Assembly: GCA_033439765.1 (NCBI GenBank)
Contig: JAULSN010000011.1
Span: 310,001 to 374,000 of the forward strand
Direction: 5' to 3'
Source: Lasiosphaeria ovina
Lineage: Eukaryota > Ascomycota > Sordariomycetes > Sordariales > Lasiosphaeriaceae
DNA: 64,000 nt
Below the pieces are notes generated by a model. It had not been told where the DNA came from. It saw nothing but the letters and a program-made list of their open reading frames with translations, and did no database searches. Of the stretch, positions 55,022-64,000 are shown piece by piece. Both the position numbers and the translations under genes were made by a program. Positions within the stretch are counted from its first letter, which is position 1; each line of letters begins with the position of its first letter.

Positions 55022-57772
55022 ATGTCGCCAGCCGGACTCAAGAAGCCCCTTTTGGCGCTCAACCGCATCATCGGTCATTCGTCGGCCAAAAACCACATCA
55101 CCAAGATAAAGATCGGGAACATCGAGGCCCTTAATGAGGAGCGCCAGAAGAAGCAGTTGAAGAAGGCCCAGGAGCTGCTGGCCAAGGTGGACGAACGTGA
55201 GAATGAGCGCCGTTCCATCCAGCAGCGGCGCGTCGACGAGGAGGCGAAGGCGCTCGCCACTGACCCGCCAGACATTGCGGCAAGATACGGTACTAAGCAT
55301 AGCAAGGTCCTTGCCGCCAGCTCGACGTCGTTGGAGCACATGGCCGCTAGCACCGCCGATGTTGGCAAGACGATTAGCTTCACGGCTCGCATACACCACG
55401 TGCGCCCCCTGAGCTCCAAGCTGGCCTTCATCATCTTCCGCGACAAGGTCGAGACCATCCAAGGCGTTCTCGCCTACCGCGAAGGCGCCATCTCGGAGAA
55501 CTTTGTCCGCTGGGCCGAGCACTTGAACGCCGAAGGCATCGTCCACGTCGAGGGCAAGCTGCAGGCCCCTCCGGAGCCCATCAAGGGCTGCTCAATCAGC
55601 AACCTCGAAGTGCTTGTCGAGACCATGCACCTAGTGGTACCGGTGGACGATCATCTACCCGTCGACGCCTTCGCCATCGACCATGTTGAGGAGGACGAGA
55701 GCACGCATCAGCTCGAGTCTCTGGCGTCCACCCGAGTTCGGGTTGCCAATCGCATCGCCTTCCTCAGGACCCCAACCGCGCAGTCCATATTCCGCATCAG
55801 CGCCGCAATCAGCAGCATCTTCCGGAACTTCCTCGAGAGCCAGGACTTCATTGAGATCCACACCCCCAAGTTGCAGCCGGCCGCTACCGAGTCAGGTGCT
55901 GAGGTCTTCAAAGCTAATTACTTTGGGCGGACCGCCTTTCTCGCGCAGAGTCCACAGCTGGCCAAGCAGTTGAGCATCTCGGCCGACTTTGGCCGCGTCT
56001 TCGAGATTGGCCCCGTGTTTCGAGCAGAGGACAGCAACACACATCGGCATCTCACCGAATACACGGGACTGGACCTGGAGATGGCCATTGATAAGGACTA
56101 CCACGAGGCGCTTTCCCTGATCGATACCATGATGAAGGCCATCTTCAAGGGCATCTACGAGCGATACCGAAAGGAGCTCGACATTGTCAAGACGCGGTTC
56201 CCACACGAGGATCTCGTCTGGCTAGAGGAGACGCCTATTTTGACATTTAAGGACGCCGTGGGTTTGCTCAATGCCTCTGGCTGGACCGACGAGCACGGCC
56301 ATAAGGCTTCCGAGTTTGAGGACCTTAGCACACGCGCAGAGATACGCCTGGGAGAAGTGATGAAGGAGAAGTACAAGACGGATTACTACATCATTGACAA
56401 GTTCCCCACCTCTGCACGACCATTTTATGCCCATCTCGATCCTGAAGACGAGAGGTTCACCAACTCGTTCGACATTTTTCTCCGAGGGCAGGAGATTACG
56501 ACGGGCGGCCAGAGGATCCACAACCCGAACGCACTCAAGGCCAGGATGCAAAAGGCCGGCATCGAGCCTAGCGGCATGCAAGAATACATGCAGGGATTCG
56601 AGTACGGCGTTCTGCCTCACGCCGGGTGCGGAATCGGCTTGGAGAGGATGGTGTTCCTCATGCTGAACTTGGGCGACATCCGCAACGCTTCTCTCTTCCC
56701 CCGCGATCCAAAGTCTCTCCCAGAAACAAAGGATGACGAGGTTAAGCTCCCGCATCCTGATGCCGACACGATCCGATACGCCTACGAGTTCGAGAGGGGC
56801 CGCAAGGATCTGGTGCTTCCGCCGGTCGAGAAACTCATCGCCAACTACGGCGACGCCACAAACACTTCGTGGCTCGACGACCGCTACCAAATCTGGCGGC
56901 ACGAGGAAAACGGGGCGGCTGTTGGCTATGCCGAGGAGAACGGCTACGCGCTCGTCATGGGCAACCCGCTGTGCGACGCGCGGCAGTACCAGATTGTCAT
57001 CCTGGCCTTCTTGAAGCACATGCAAAAGACGATGGACCTGCGTCCCCTCTGGCTGTTGGTCTCTCACGAGGTCGAAGACATACTCGGGTCCAAGCTCGGC
57101 TGGCGCAGCCTCAGCTGCGTGGCAGAGGAGCGGGTGCAGGTCGACAGCGCCAAGAAGGTGGCCAAGAAGGAGCGGCAGGCGCAAGACGCCGGCGTCAGCA
57201 TCCACGAGCTGCCCACCGACGAGCCGGTGCCCGACGACTTCCGCGCCAGGTGCGACAAGCGCATCGAGGACTGGAAGTCCAACCGTAAGGGGCGCACGCA
57301 GGTGCACATCACCGAGGTGCGGCCGTGGGTCGACACGGCGCACCGGCGGTACCTGTGGGCCGAGACGCGCGACGGCGAGATCGCCGCGCTGTGCGTGCTG
57401 CACCGCCTGTCGCCGGCCAACGGCTACCAGATCAAGTTCGCGCTCGACTTCCCCGGCTCGCCCAACGGCACCATCGAGGCCCTCATCTCGGCCGCCATCC
57501 AGGCGCTGGCCAAGGCCGGCGTCAAGAACGTCACCTTCGGCGCCGGCGCCTTGCCCGAGATGGTCACGGGCGGCCACATGGACGGCATCCGCGCAAAGAT
57601 CCTCTCGCGCACCTACCGCACCGTCGCCCAGCAGCTCAAGCTCGTGCAGAAGAGCGAGTTCCGCGAGAAGTTTGGCACCCAGAACGACCTTGTCTACATC
57701 TGCTACCCCTTTATGGGGCTCGGCGTGTCGGGCGCGCGCACCCTGATCAAGTTCTTTGAAGACGAGATGTGA
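55022..57772 (+). CDS. erdS: Ergosteryl-3-beta-O-L-aspartate synthase: AspRS fused to DUF2156 transferase
   Basis: Single exon, 916 residues, ATG in a good context (CACCATGTC). Residues 25-75 are a charged helix, followed by an OB-fold anticodon-binding domain. The class IIb catalytic core has the AspRS flipping-loop segment ATESGAEVF, motif 2 FRAEDSNTHRHLTEYTGLD (333-351) and motif 3 GCGIGLER (535-542). From about residue 595 a DUF2156/MprF-type GNAT-fold domain begins (LVLPPVEKLIANYGD, TSWLDDRYQIWR) and runs to the end (VGYAEENGYALVMGNPLCD, YICYPFMGLG). This exact fusion is ErdS, which charges tRNA-Asp and transfers the aspartyl group to ergosterol, giving ergosteryl-aspartate in membranes. 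No frameshift or missing signature residue is seen. The hydrolase partner is divergent on the left. Confidence 0.94.
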   Translation: MSPAGLKKPLLALNRIIGHSSAKNHITKIKIGNIEALNEERQKKQLKKAQELLAKVDERENERRSIQQRRVDEEAKALATDPPDIAARYGTKHSKVLAASSTSLEHMAASTADVGKTISFTARIHHVRPLSSKLAFIIFRDKVETIQGVLAYREGAISENFVRWAEHLNAEGIVHVEGKLQAPPEPIKGCSISNLEVLVETMHLVVPVDDHLPVDAFAIDHVEEDESTHQLESLASTRVRVANRIAFLRTPTAQSIFRISAAISSIFRNFLESQDFIEIHTPKLQPAATESGAEVFKANYFGRTAFLAQSPQLAKQLSISADFGRVFEIGPVFRAEDSNTHRHLTEYTGLDLEMAIDKDYHEALSLIDTMMKAIFKGIYERYRKELDIVKTRFPHEDLVWLEETPILTFKDAVGLLNASGWTDEHGHKASEFEDLSTRAEIRLGEVMKEKYKTDYYIIDKFPTSARPFYAHLDPEDERFTNSFDIFLRGQEITTGGQRIHNPNALKARMQKAGIEPSGMQEYMQGFEYGVLPHAGCGIGLERMVFLMLNLGDIRNASLFPRDPKSLPETKDDEVKLPHPDADTIRYAYEFERGRKDLVLPPVEKLIANYGDATNTSWLDDRYQIWRHEENGAAVGYAEENGYALVMGNPLCDARQYQIVILAFLKHMQKTMDLRPLWLLVSHEVEDILGSKLGWRSLSCVAEERVQVDSAKKVAKKERQAQDAGVSIHELPTDEPVPDDFRARCDKRIEDWKSNRKGRTQVHITEVRPWVDTAHRRYLWAETRDGEIAALCVLHRLSPANGYQIKFALDFPGSPNGTIEALISAAIQALAKAGVKNVTFGAGALPEMVTGGHMDGIRAKILSRTYRTVAQQLKLVQKSEFREKFGTQNDLVYICYPFMGLGVSGARTLIKFFEDEM

Positions 57773-59002
57773 GGGCCTGGCTGCTGGAAGTGAAATAATT
57801 ATCCACCACGAGCTGTTTTCGTTTCTTCATTATGTTTTCCTTTATTACAGACTCTCGCTCGACGCGGTGATACCAAGCGTGCTTGGGCAATTACTGAGTG
57901 TGGGATGCATTTAGAGCGCTCTTCTTTGGTCGATACACTGGAGCCTGTTTGTCGTCCTGTTTTTGTTATTTTGTTTTGGTTTCCTTTTGCTATGATACCC
58001 CTGGTCAGTCATACAACTTTGATACCTGGGTCGAAACGCGGTTGTTTTGAAGCACAGCACAGCACAGCACAGCACAGCACAGCACAGCACAGCACAGCAC
58101 AGCACAGCACAGAACTAGAATAATTGACTTGGTTCGACCTAGATCCAATTACAGAAGAATAATAACACCGCACTGTTCAATGTCCAGCCTATCATGTCAC
58201 TTGGGGTTGCAGTACATTGTTTGTCTTGCTCGTTGTTTGTCTTCGCGACTTGACTGCGTCGTTCCCAGGCCCGTTGAAATTCCAACTTGTCATTGTCCTC
58301 TCCTTCCACGGATCTAATTAGTAATTACTGTGAGAGTAGCCCTGACGCCTTTCGTGTCTTGGAAATTCTCCCGCTAATAATCATGCCGGGATTATAATGA
58401 TATGTCAGGTCTGGTCACCCCTAACGGGACCTACCGAGATGTTGCAGATCGAGGCGCGAGATCGGCATCCCCATGGTGTGGTGCCGTCCTTGCCCTCGGT
58501 ATAGTTGCCCGACGCGGCTGTGGGCTCGATAGTACGCCGGCAAGGGACTTCCGAGTTAATATGGTGCCCCGCATTACGCGGCCATTCAGGGGCGGGTATG
58601 GCTAAATTTCCGACCGTCAGGTCAGGAACATGTGTCTTCCCCAGATTTTGTCTATGCACCCCCTCCCGCGCCCCTGTCAGCCTGTGACTAAAGCAAAGTA
58701 GTAATGGGCTCAGAAACGCCTAGGTTCAGTGGCAGAATGCCATGCTGACGCTTCACAGTTCTGAGAAAGCGCTGTCGGCTTTTGGCCCGTGGAAGGCTTT
58801 TGCAATGGTAACGCAGCAAGATTTTGTTTCAGCCTATTCAGGACAGTTCAGGCCACGGGAATCCGAGCTCGGCACTTAGCCCGTAGAATGATCAGCATTA
58901 TGTCTTTCGAAGCCATAAGATCAGGGCTTCCACGTGGAATTCACCATTAAATGGGGGCGTGAAGGGTGACAGTCGCTGTTTGTGGACAACAGATTGCTAA
59001 AG
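57773..59002. other. Intergenic region with minisatellite
   Basis: No supported gene in 1.23 kb. Contains the AGCAC repeat described separately and, toward 58980, the promoter of the second GMC gene. Confidence 0.55.
58051..58112. repeat. AGCAC tandem repeat
   Basis: Twelve perfect copies of AGCAC from 58051 to 58110, then AG, 280 bases downstream of erdS. Perfect identity suggests a recent expansion and likely length polymorphism. Confidence 0.97.
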
Positions 59003-61158
59003 ATGAACCGCTGCCTTGCTGTCGCCGTCGCGGCGCTGGCGCTGACCAGCCAGGTCTGCTACGCATATCCCCGCGGCCTGTCCACCGCGAGAGTTCTTGC
59101 CCGCGCTCAAGATGTAGAAGACACGTACGACTATGTCATTGTCGGCGGCGGGACGGCCGGCCTCACTGTCGCCGACCGGCTGACCGAAGACGGCAAGACG
59201 ACGGTGCTGGTCGTCGAGTATGGCGAGCTCAGTAAGCCCACCCACCCCCTTGTCGAAGAATGGCTGCTGACATCCCCACAGGTAGCTCTCCGCTCATCCA
59301 AACCGTGCAGGGGGGCTTCATGGGCATGTCGAGTCCGCAGTTCATGTACGACATCACGTCGGTGCCGCAGGTCAACCTGCGCAACCGCACGACGCCGGTT
59401 CTGGCGGGCAAGGTTGTCGGCGGTGGGTCCGCGGTCAACGCCATGATGACAGTTCGTGGCACGGCCGAGGACTACGACCGCTGGGGCCGCTTCTTCAGCA
59501 ACCACTCCGAGTGGAGCTGGGACGGGCTGCTGCCCTACTTCAAGCGCGCGCTGCACTTTGCGCCGCCCGACGCGGCCGTCGCGCGCGCCGCCAACATCAC
59601 CTACGACGCCGCCTTCTGGGGCAACACGTCGGGCGTCTACGCCGGCTGGCCCTCGTTCCAGTTCCCCGCCACCGCCCTCCACGTCGCCGCCTTCCACGGC
59701 GTGCCCGGCGTCGAGTTCCCCCCCGACAGCGGCGCCGGCGAGCCCGGCGTCTACTGGTTTCCCACCTTCATGGACCCGCACACCGTCGCCCGGTCCTACG
59801 CCCGGACGGGCCACTACGACCCCGCCGCCAACCGCTCAAACTACCACCTGCTGACGGGCGCCAAGGTGACGCGCATCCTACTGGAAGGGACGACGGCGAC
59901 GGGCGTGGCGTTCGTTCAGACGCCGGCGAATGCTAATAGTAGTAACTTCACCGCGACGGCGCTGCCAACCGTCGTCCGCGCGCGTAAGGAGGTCATCCTG
60001 TCGGCCGGCGGCATCCACAGCCCGCAGATCCTCCAGCTCAGCGGCATCGGCCCGCGCAAGCTGCTCGCCGCGGCCAACATCACCGCCATCGTCGACCTGC
60101 CGGGCGTGGGCATGAACTTCCAGGACCACCCCATGCTGACGGCCGCGTTCATGTGTACGCTTCCCGTTTTTGCAAGTAGCTAATTAGGCAAGATGGTTCA
60201 CGATGAGCTCTGCTGACCAGTGATTGTTGTTGTTATGGCAGACCAAAACTTCTCGGTCCACCCGTCGGGCGACGACATGTTCTTCAACGCGACGTTCCAG
60301 ACGTGGGCTGCAGAGGTGTGGGCGGCGAACCGGACGGGGCCCTTCTCGATCGCGACGGGCAACGCGGCAGCGTGGCTGCCGTTCCCTGTAGTGTCGCCGC
60401 AGCGCCACGCCGACGTAGCCGCAGCACTAGCAACACAAGACCACGCAGCACAGCTACCGGCAGGTACCGACGCGACGGTGGCGGCCGGGTACCGGGCGCA
60501 GATGCTGGCGTACGCAACAGCCCTTGCAAACAACGGCACGGCCTTCTACAACTCGGTGCTGTCGGGCGGCGCGACCAGCGGCGTGCTCGTCGACCTGCAC
60601 CCGCTGTCGCGCGGCACCGTGCACATCGACCCGGCCGACCCGCTCGGCGCCGAGCCCGTCGTCGACTACCGCGCGCTGAGCAACCCGCTCGACGTAGCCG
60701 TCATCACCGAGCTGCTGCGCTTCGCCCGCAGCTCCGTCATGGACAACCCGCTCACGGCCGGTTTCGCGCCTGTCGAGCTCGTCCCCGGCGCCAATGTTAC
60801 CAGTGATGCCGACTGGGCAGAGTACATTGCCGACACCGTCTCGCCCACCGAGTTCCACCCCGCTGGCACCTGCGCCATGATGCCGCGCGAGCTGGGCGGT
60901 GTCGTCGATGAGCAGCTCAGGGTGTATGGCGTGAGCAATCTGCGTGTGGTCGATGCGAGCATCATCCCAACTCTGCCCGGCGCGAATACCTGCCAGACTG
61001 TCTATGCTATTGCTGAGAAGGTAAGTTTTTCTTTCTTTTCCCCTTTATTTTCTCTTCTCTTCTCGTTCTATCCTGGGCAGCAAGAGAATGTGTGTGTGCT
61101 AACTCGGATTCACAAGGCGGCGGATCTCATTCGCTACGGTCCAAAGAACGGAGTGTAA
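59003..61158 (+). CDS. Secreted GMC-family FAD oxidoreductase (aryl-alcohol oxidase-like)
   Basis: Four exons, 59003-59231, 59282-60154, 60242-61020 and 61117-61158, give 640 residues. Donors are GTAAGC, GTACGC and GTAAGT, with a GCTAAC branch in the last intron. The signal peptide is about residues 1-21. The FAD motif GGGTAG is at 48-53, the flavin box [14 protein letters not shown] follows, and the second GMC signature is [23 protein letters not shown]-terminal FHPAGTCAM carries the catalytic His and [20 protein letters not shown] the catalytic Asn. A potential N-glycosylated secreted oxidase. Compared with the GMC at 49820 it has a complete His/Asn pair and different introns, so the two are distant members rather than a recent duplication. 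Confidence 0.93.
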
Positions 61159-61552
61159 TTGCTGCAACGGCAGCCTGTCAGTGCTGCACAGGTCGCTTTG
61201 TTCTGGCCCTCTGGGTTGGTTCGAGGTGGACAAGGAGGAGGCCCTTGGTCTGTATCATACACCAGTCCGGCTAGCTGTGCATCAACAAATATCATTTGTC
61301 AGCTGCTGGGTTCTGAACGTATTGCTTTCTTTGTCGACATAAACAAGGTACAATGACATTATCTGCCTGGGGCTGTTTCCCGTTTGATGTCTCGAGAGAC
61401 TTGCATTTAACGTGAGCCATCGGAGCCACTGCAATTCCTGTAGTATCTCTTCACTGTCATCAGCTACTTCCCTCGAGCCATTGCCTAGTACTTGAATAAC
61501 TAAGACAAGACTCGGGTGTGTTTGAAGCTCTTCCACTGAATATAGGATAATT
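61159..61552. other. Intergenic region
   Basis: 3' flank of the GMC gene and upstream region of the hypothetical gene. No gene seen. Confidence 0.6.
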
Positions 61553-62275
61553 ATGTCTTCTGGTACAAACAGCACCAACAGCGACAGCGACTCTGACGCC
61601 GGCAGAACCTCCCCGACAATGCAGATCATTTCGCGCATCGGCACTGCCCTCGCCCACATGGAGTACGAGCGCATCCTCGAGGACAGCTTCCACATCACGT
61701 CGGACGGCAACAAGCTGATCATCCAGATCCGGCTGCTGCAGACTGACACATGGGACACGCCGGCTGAGGTGCGGCGGCCTGACGTGGTCGAGGCCGAGGA
61801 GGAGCACACCGTCACGCTCAGCAACACACTCCCATACGTAGCCACGGTGACGGCCAGCCGCGACGGCATCATGGCGTCCGAGGAGATTGTGCTGGCCGCA
61901 AACGGCGGCGTCGTGCTGGTCGACTTCATCCCGCGTGTTTTTGATCGTGTTGAGGTCCACTACGCCGTCGCCCGCCACTGCGTTGTTGTGTTTATCAACG
62001 GCTACTACCCCGGCCAGAGCAATAGCCTGTGCGTCTACTTTGCCGACGGCAAGTTCTCGACGCACCGTGATAGTGAGGCTGGCGGCGCTGATGGCGGACC
62101 CTCGCTTGATGTCACCTACTCGCGCACTGTAGTCCCTGATGAGGACACGCGCGACCTTGCTCATCTTCGTGAGGCTCTGATCCACATCTTTGGGTCTTCG
62201 GCGCTGGTGATGCTGGCGTCGACCCAGGTTGTTGATCTGGATGTTGTTGATGAGAAGCGCAAAAAGTGGTATTAA
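61553..62275 (+). CDS. Hypothetical protein, cytosolic beta-rich
   Basis: Single exon, 240 residues. N-terminal Ser/Asp-rich tail (residues 1-20). The remainder alternates hydrophobic strand-like segments (LIIQIRLLQTDTWDT, HTVTLSNTLPYVATVTASRDG, VVLVDFIPRVFDRVEVHYAV). It has no signal peptide, no membrane helix and only one cysteine (LCVYF). Codon use is GC-rich like its neighbours and the frame is uninterrupted, which supports a real gene. No family or catalytic motif recognised. Confidence 0.7.
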   Translation: MSSGTNSTNSDSDSDAGRTSPTMQIISRIGTALAHMEYERILEDSFHITSDGNKLIIQIRLLQTDTWDTPAEVRRPDVVEAEEEHTVTLSNTLPYVATVTASRDGIMASEEIVLAANGGVVLVDFIPRVFDRVEVHYAVARHCVVVFINGYYPGQSNSLCVYFADGKFSTHRDSEAGGADGGPSLDVTYSRTVVPDEDTRDLAHLREALIHIFGSSALVMLASTQVVDLDVVDEKRKKWY

Positions 62276-63160
62276 TACCGTCTAGTTTTAGACTTTAACT
62301 TTCCTCTTTAAATGGGGGAAAGAGTTTCCTGCCTTGTCTCACGAAATTGGCCAATTCTATACCCCTGAAATATATTCCCGATGATACCCAGACCAATGTG
62401 CCCGCTTTTTTCGCCTTGATAATTATATCACCCCCCGACCTTCAGAAGTATACCCTTAATGTACGGAAAACAGTCTATCCAGATAAACTTTGTTAATATT
62501 TGTAAGTACCTATCTTTTGCCTTCCCTCGACGTATACCCAGGTCCGGGAATTTGCCCGCTTCCCCATGTTGTGTAGTATTAGACTTGCGGCTGGCATTGC
62601 TTCTCCCGCATATTCTCGTTCGTTTACGAATCAAACCAGCTAGCCCATGGATTAAAAGCCACAAAAATTTGCGATGGGCAGACCAGTCGTTTTGGCTGTG
62701 AATGCCACAGCCTTGTGTTTTCTCATTGGTGGCCCTTGCAACCACCACTGCCAAAGGTTGGTTACACCACTCCTCCCACCACCTTTCAGCACCTCGGCAT
62801 CTAGTTAGGTCTGGCTAAGGCCTGGGTTGGCCCAGAGCCCGGGTTGGTCCAGATCAGGGATCCGGAACGCCGCCTCAGTCCCGAACCATGGCCCTGCCAA
62901 TAGCAGGTCAGCTATGCAGCTTCTCTGCATTAAATATTGGCAACATGCTGGAGCTGAAAGTCGCGGCTCTGCTGCACAAAGAAAAACACATGATCGGGCT
63001 CTGGAACTTTTGAGGGTAATCTCTGAATGCCCATGCATGTCAGTAACAGCCAAGAGATAAAACTACCACATGTCCACCCAATCCACAAAGCAAATTCCTT
63101 GTGTGATATGTTCCTCCCAAGAGACACTGGCTCCAAGACCTGCCCATTCATCCCAAAAAT
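62276..63160. other. Intergenic region
   Basis: 0.88 kb without a supported gene; short AT-rich open frames only. Confidence 0.6.
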
Positions 63161-64000
63161 ATGGCCACGACGGCCATCCAGATCCTCCTGGCCATGGGCT
63201 CGCTGGCCGCAGCGGTACCGTCACGAGAGCTGGCGGCGCAATCCGACGCGAACCCCATCGGCCAGCCTTTTATCGGCGCAAGCCTGCCCACCCGACGACA
63301 GCCGGGCTTTTCATCGTCGCCGTTCAGTCTCGTGCGCCGCCAGGGATGCGATCTGCAGACAAAGCTCTGCCCGTTCAATATTTGCTGCGGGTATGACCAG
63401 TCGTGCTGTGGCAACACCTGCTGCGATTCCGGCTACCTGTGCACTGGCGGAACACCCGCAGCTCCGTGCTGTGTTTCCATGTTTGCATCGGATGCCACCG
63501 ATTGCGGCGGGGGCAGTGATAGTAATGTAAGAAGAAATGGTCTTGCGCAGTTAATTAATAGGTAACATGCGACTGACCTTGACCCCTTTTTCTTACCTTA
63601 CAGCCATGCCGCGACCCTGGCTACGAGCCATGCCCTGGACTCAACTTCTGCTGCCCTCCGGCAAACCAATGCTACTACGACTCTGCCGGCACCCCACGTT
63701 GTTCGGATTTATCACCACCTTCTCCGTCGCCAAGTCCCGACCCTGACCCAGACCCGATTCCCACTCCCAGTCCCGACCCGATTCCTCCCAGTCCCAGTCC
63801 CAGTCCGAGTCCCAGTCCGAGTCCCAGTCCCCGTCCGCGCCCGAACCCCGACCCCGAACCCGTGATACACACCACCAACAACAGCCCCGAGTTCTGGACC
63901 CCTGCCAAGATCGGGGGAGTAGCCGGCGGCTCCATCGGCGGCCTGATCGTGCTTATAATCCTCGTCTGCTGGATCCGCTCCTGCTGTTGCGGCGGCGGCG
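63161..64000 (+). CDS. Cysteine-rich surface protein with proline-serine stalk and membrane helix (3' end cut)
   Basis: Exons 63161-63526 and 63604 to the window edge. The intron has a GTAAGA donor and a CTTACAG acceptor. The signal peptide is about residues 1-18. Residues 58-105 are dense in cysteines (GCDLQTKLCPFNICCGYDQS, then CCGNTCC and APCC), continued in exon 2 (PCRDPGYEPC, NFCCPPANQC, RCSDL). A proline-rich stalk follows, with PSPSPS and DPDPDP repeats (63710-63850). Then NNSPEFWTPAKIGG leads into one transmembrane helix (VAGGSIGGLIVLIILVCWI) and a cytosolic cysteine/glycine start. Likely a plasma-membrane glycoprotein or cell-wall-associated sensor. Its C-terminus lies beyond the window. 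A later GTAACA donor, 35 bases downstream, is a weaker alternative. Confidence 0.8.

Noticed and set aside
56222..57577. 451-codon open frame antisense to erdS
   Set aside because: Complement of a GC-rich conserved enzyme; long antisense frames are expected from its codon bias.
1..64000. CRISPR arrays, bacterial operons or phage elements
   Set aside because: None seen; the sequence is eukaryotic with spliceosomal introns.

Overview
The window is nuclear DNA of a filamentous ascomycete (Pezizomycotina, probably Sordariomycetes). The evidence is short spliceosomal introns (about 50-130 nt) with GTRAGT-type donors and CTAAC/CTGAC branch points, GC-rich coding sequence separated by AT-richer intergenic DNA, fungus-specific protein families, and a retrotransposon relic whose stops look RIP-made. 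Gene models were built by hand by joining open frames at splice sites that restore the frame and the expected protein motif; no transcript data were available.

Layout. 1-1.4 kb: 3' part of a Ty1/copia retrotransposon (reverse transcriptase and RNase H) with four in-frame TAG stops. 2.9-4.5 kb: a GPI-anchored protein gene and a small secreted cysteine protein gene. 5.2-8.4 kb: a large zinc-finger-like protein; a second member with the same intron positions lies at 31.7-34.4 kb. 9.7-18.8 kb: two NmrA-like NAD(P)-binding proteins, a 2EXR/F-box-like protein with a very basic tail, a small secreted protein, an NTF2/SnoaL-like protein and a DUF1772 (anthrone-oxygenase-like) protein. 20.1-26.0 kb: a cytochrome P450 and an FAD monooxygenase, divergently transcribed. 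26.5-30.7 kb: a small single-pass membrane protein and a 1105-residue membrane protein with three repeated cysteine modules. 35.5-40.3 kb: one reading frame joining a matrixin-like zinc metalloprotease domain to a PMCA-type P-type ATPase that has lost its phosphorylated aspartate and several ion ligands. 41.0-47.5 kb: tyrosinase, a small helical protein, an MFS transporter, a Myb-type regulator with a glutamine tract and a small secreted protein. 49.8-51.9 and 59.0-61.2 kb: two secreted GMC oxidoreductases. 52.6-57.8 kb: a divergent pair, an alpha/beta hydrolase and an aspartyl-tRNA synthetase fused to a DUF2156 aminoacyl-tRNA transferase domain. These match the ergosteryl-aspartate hydrolase ErdH and synthase ErdS. 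61.6-64 kb: a hypothetical protein and a cysteine-rich membrane protein cut by the window end.

How the genes fit together. The clearest functional unit is erdS/erdH: one enzyme makes aspartyl-ergosterol from Asp-tRNA and the other is expected to remove the aspartate. The P450/FAD monooxygenase pair, with DUF1772, SnoaL-like and NmrA-like genes nearby, looks like tailoring enzymology, but no polyketide synthase, peptide synthetase or terpene synthase is visible. The most unusual object is the metalloprotease/pseudo-P-type-ATPase fusion: a potentially active cytosolic protease domain tethered to a ten-helix pump scaffold that should not be able to pump.
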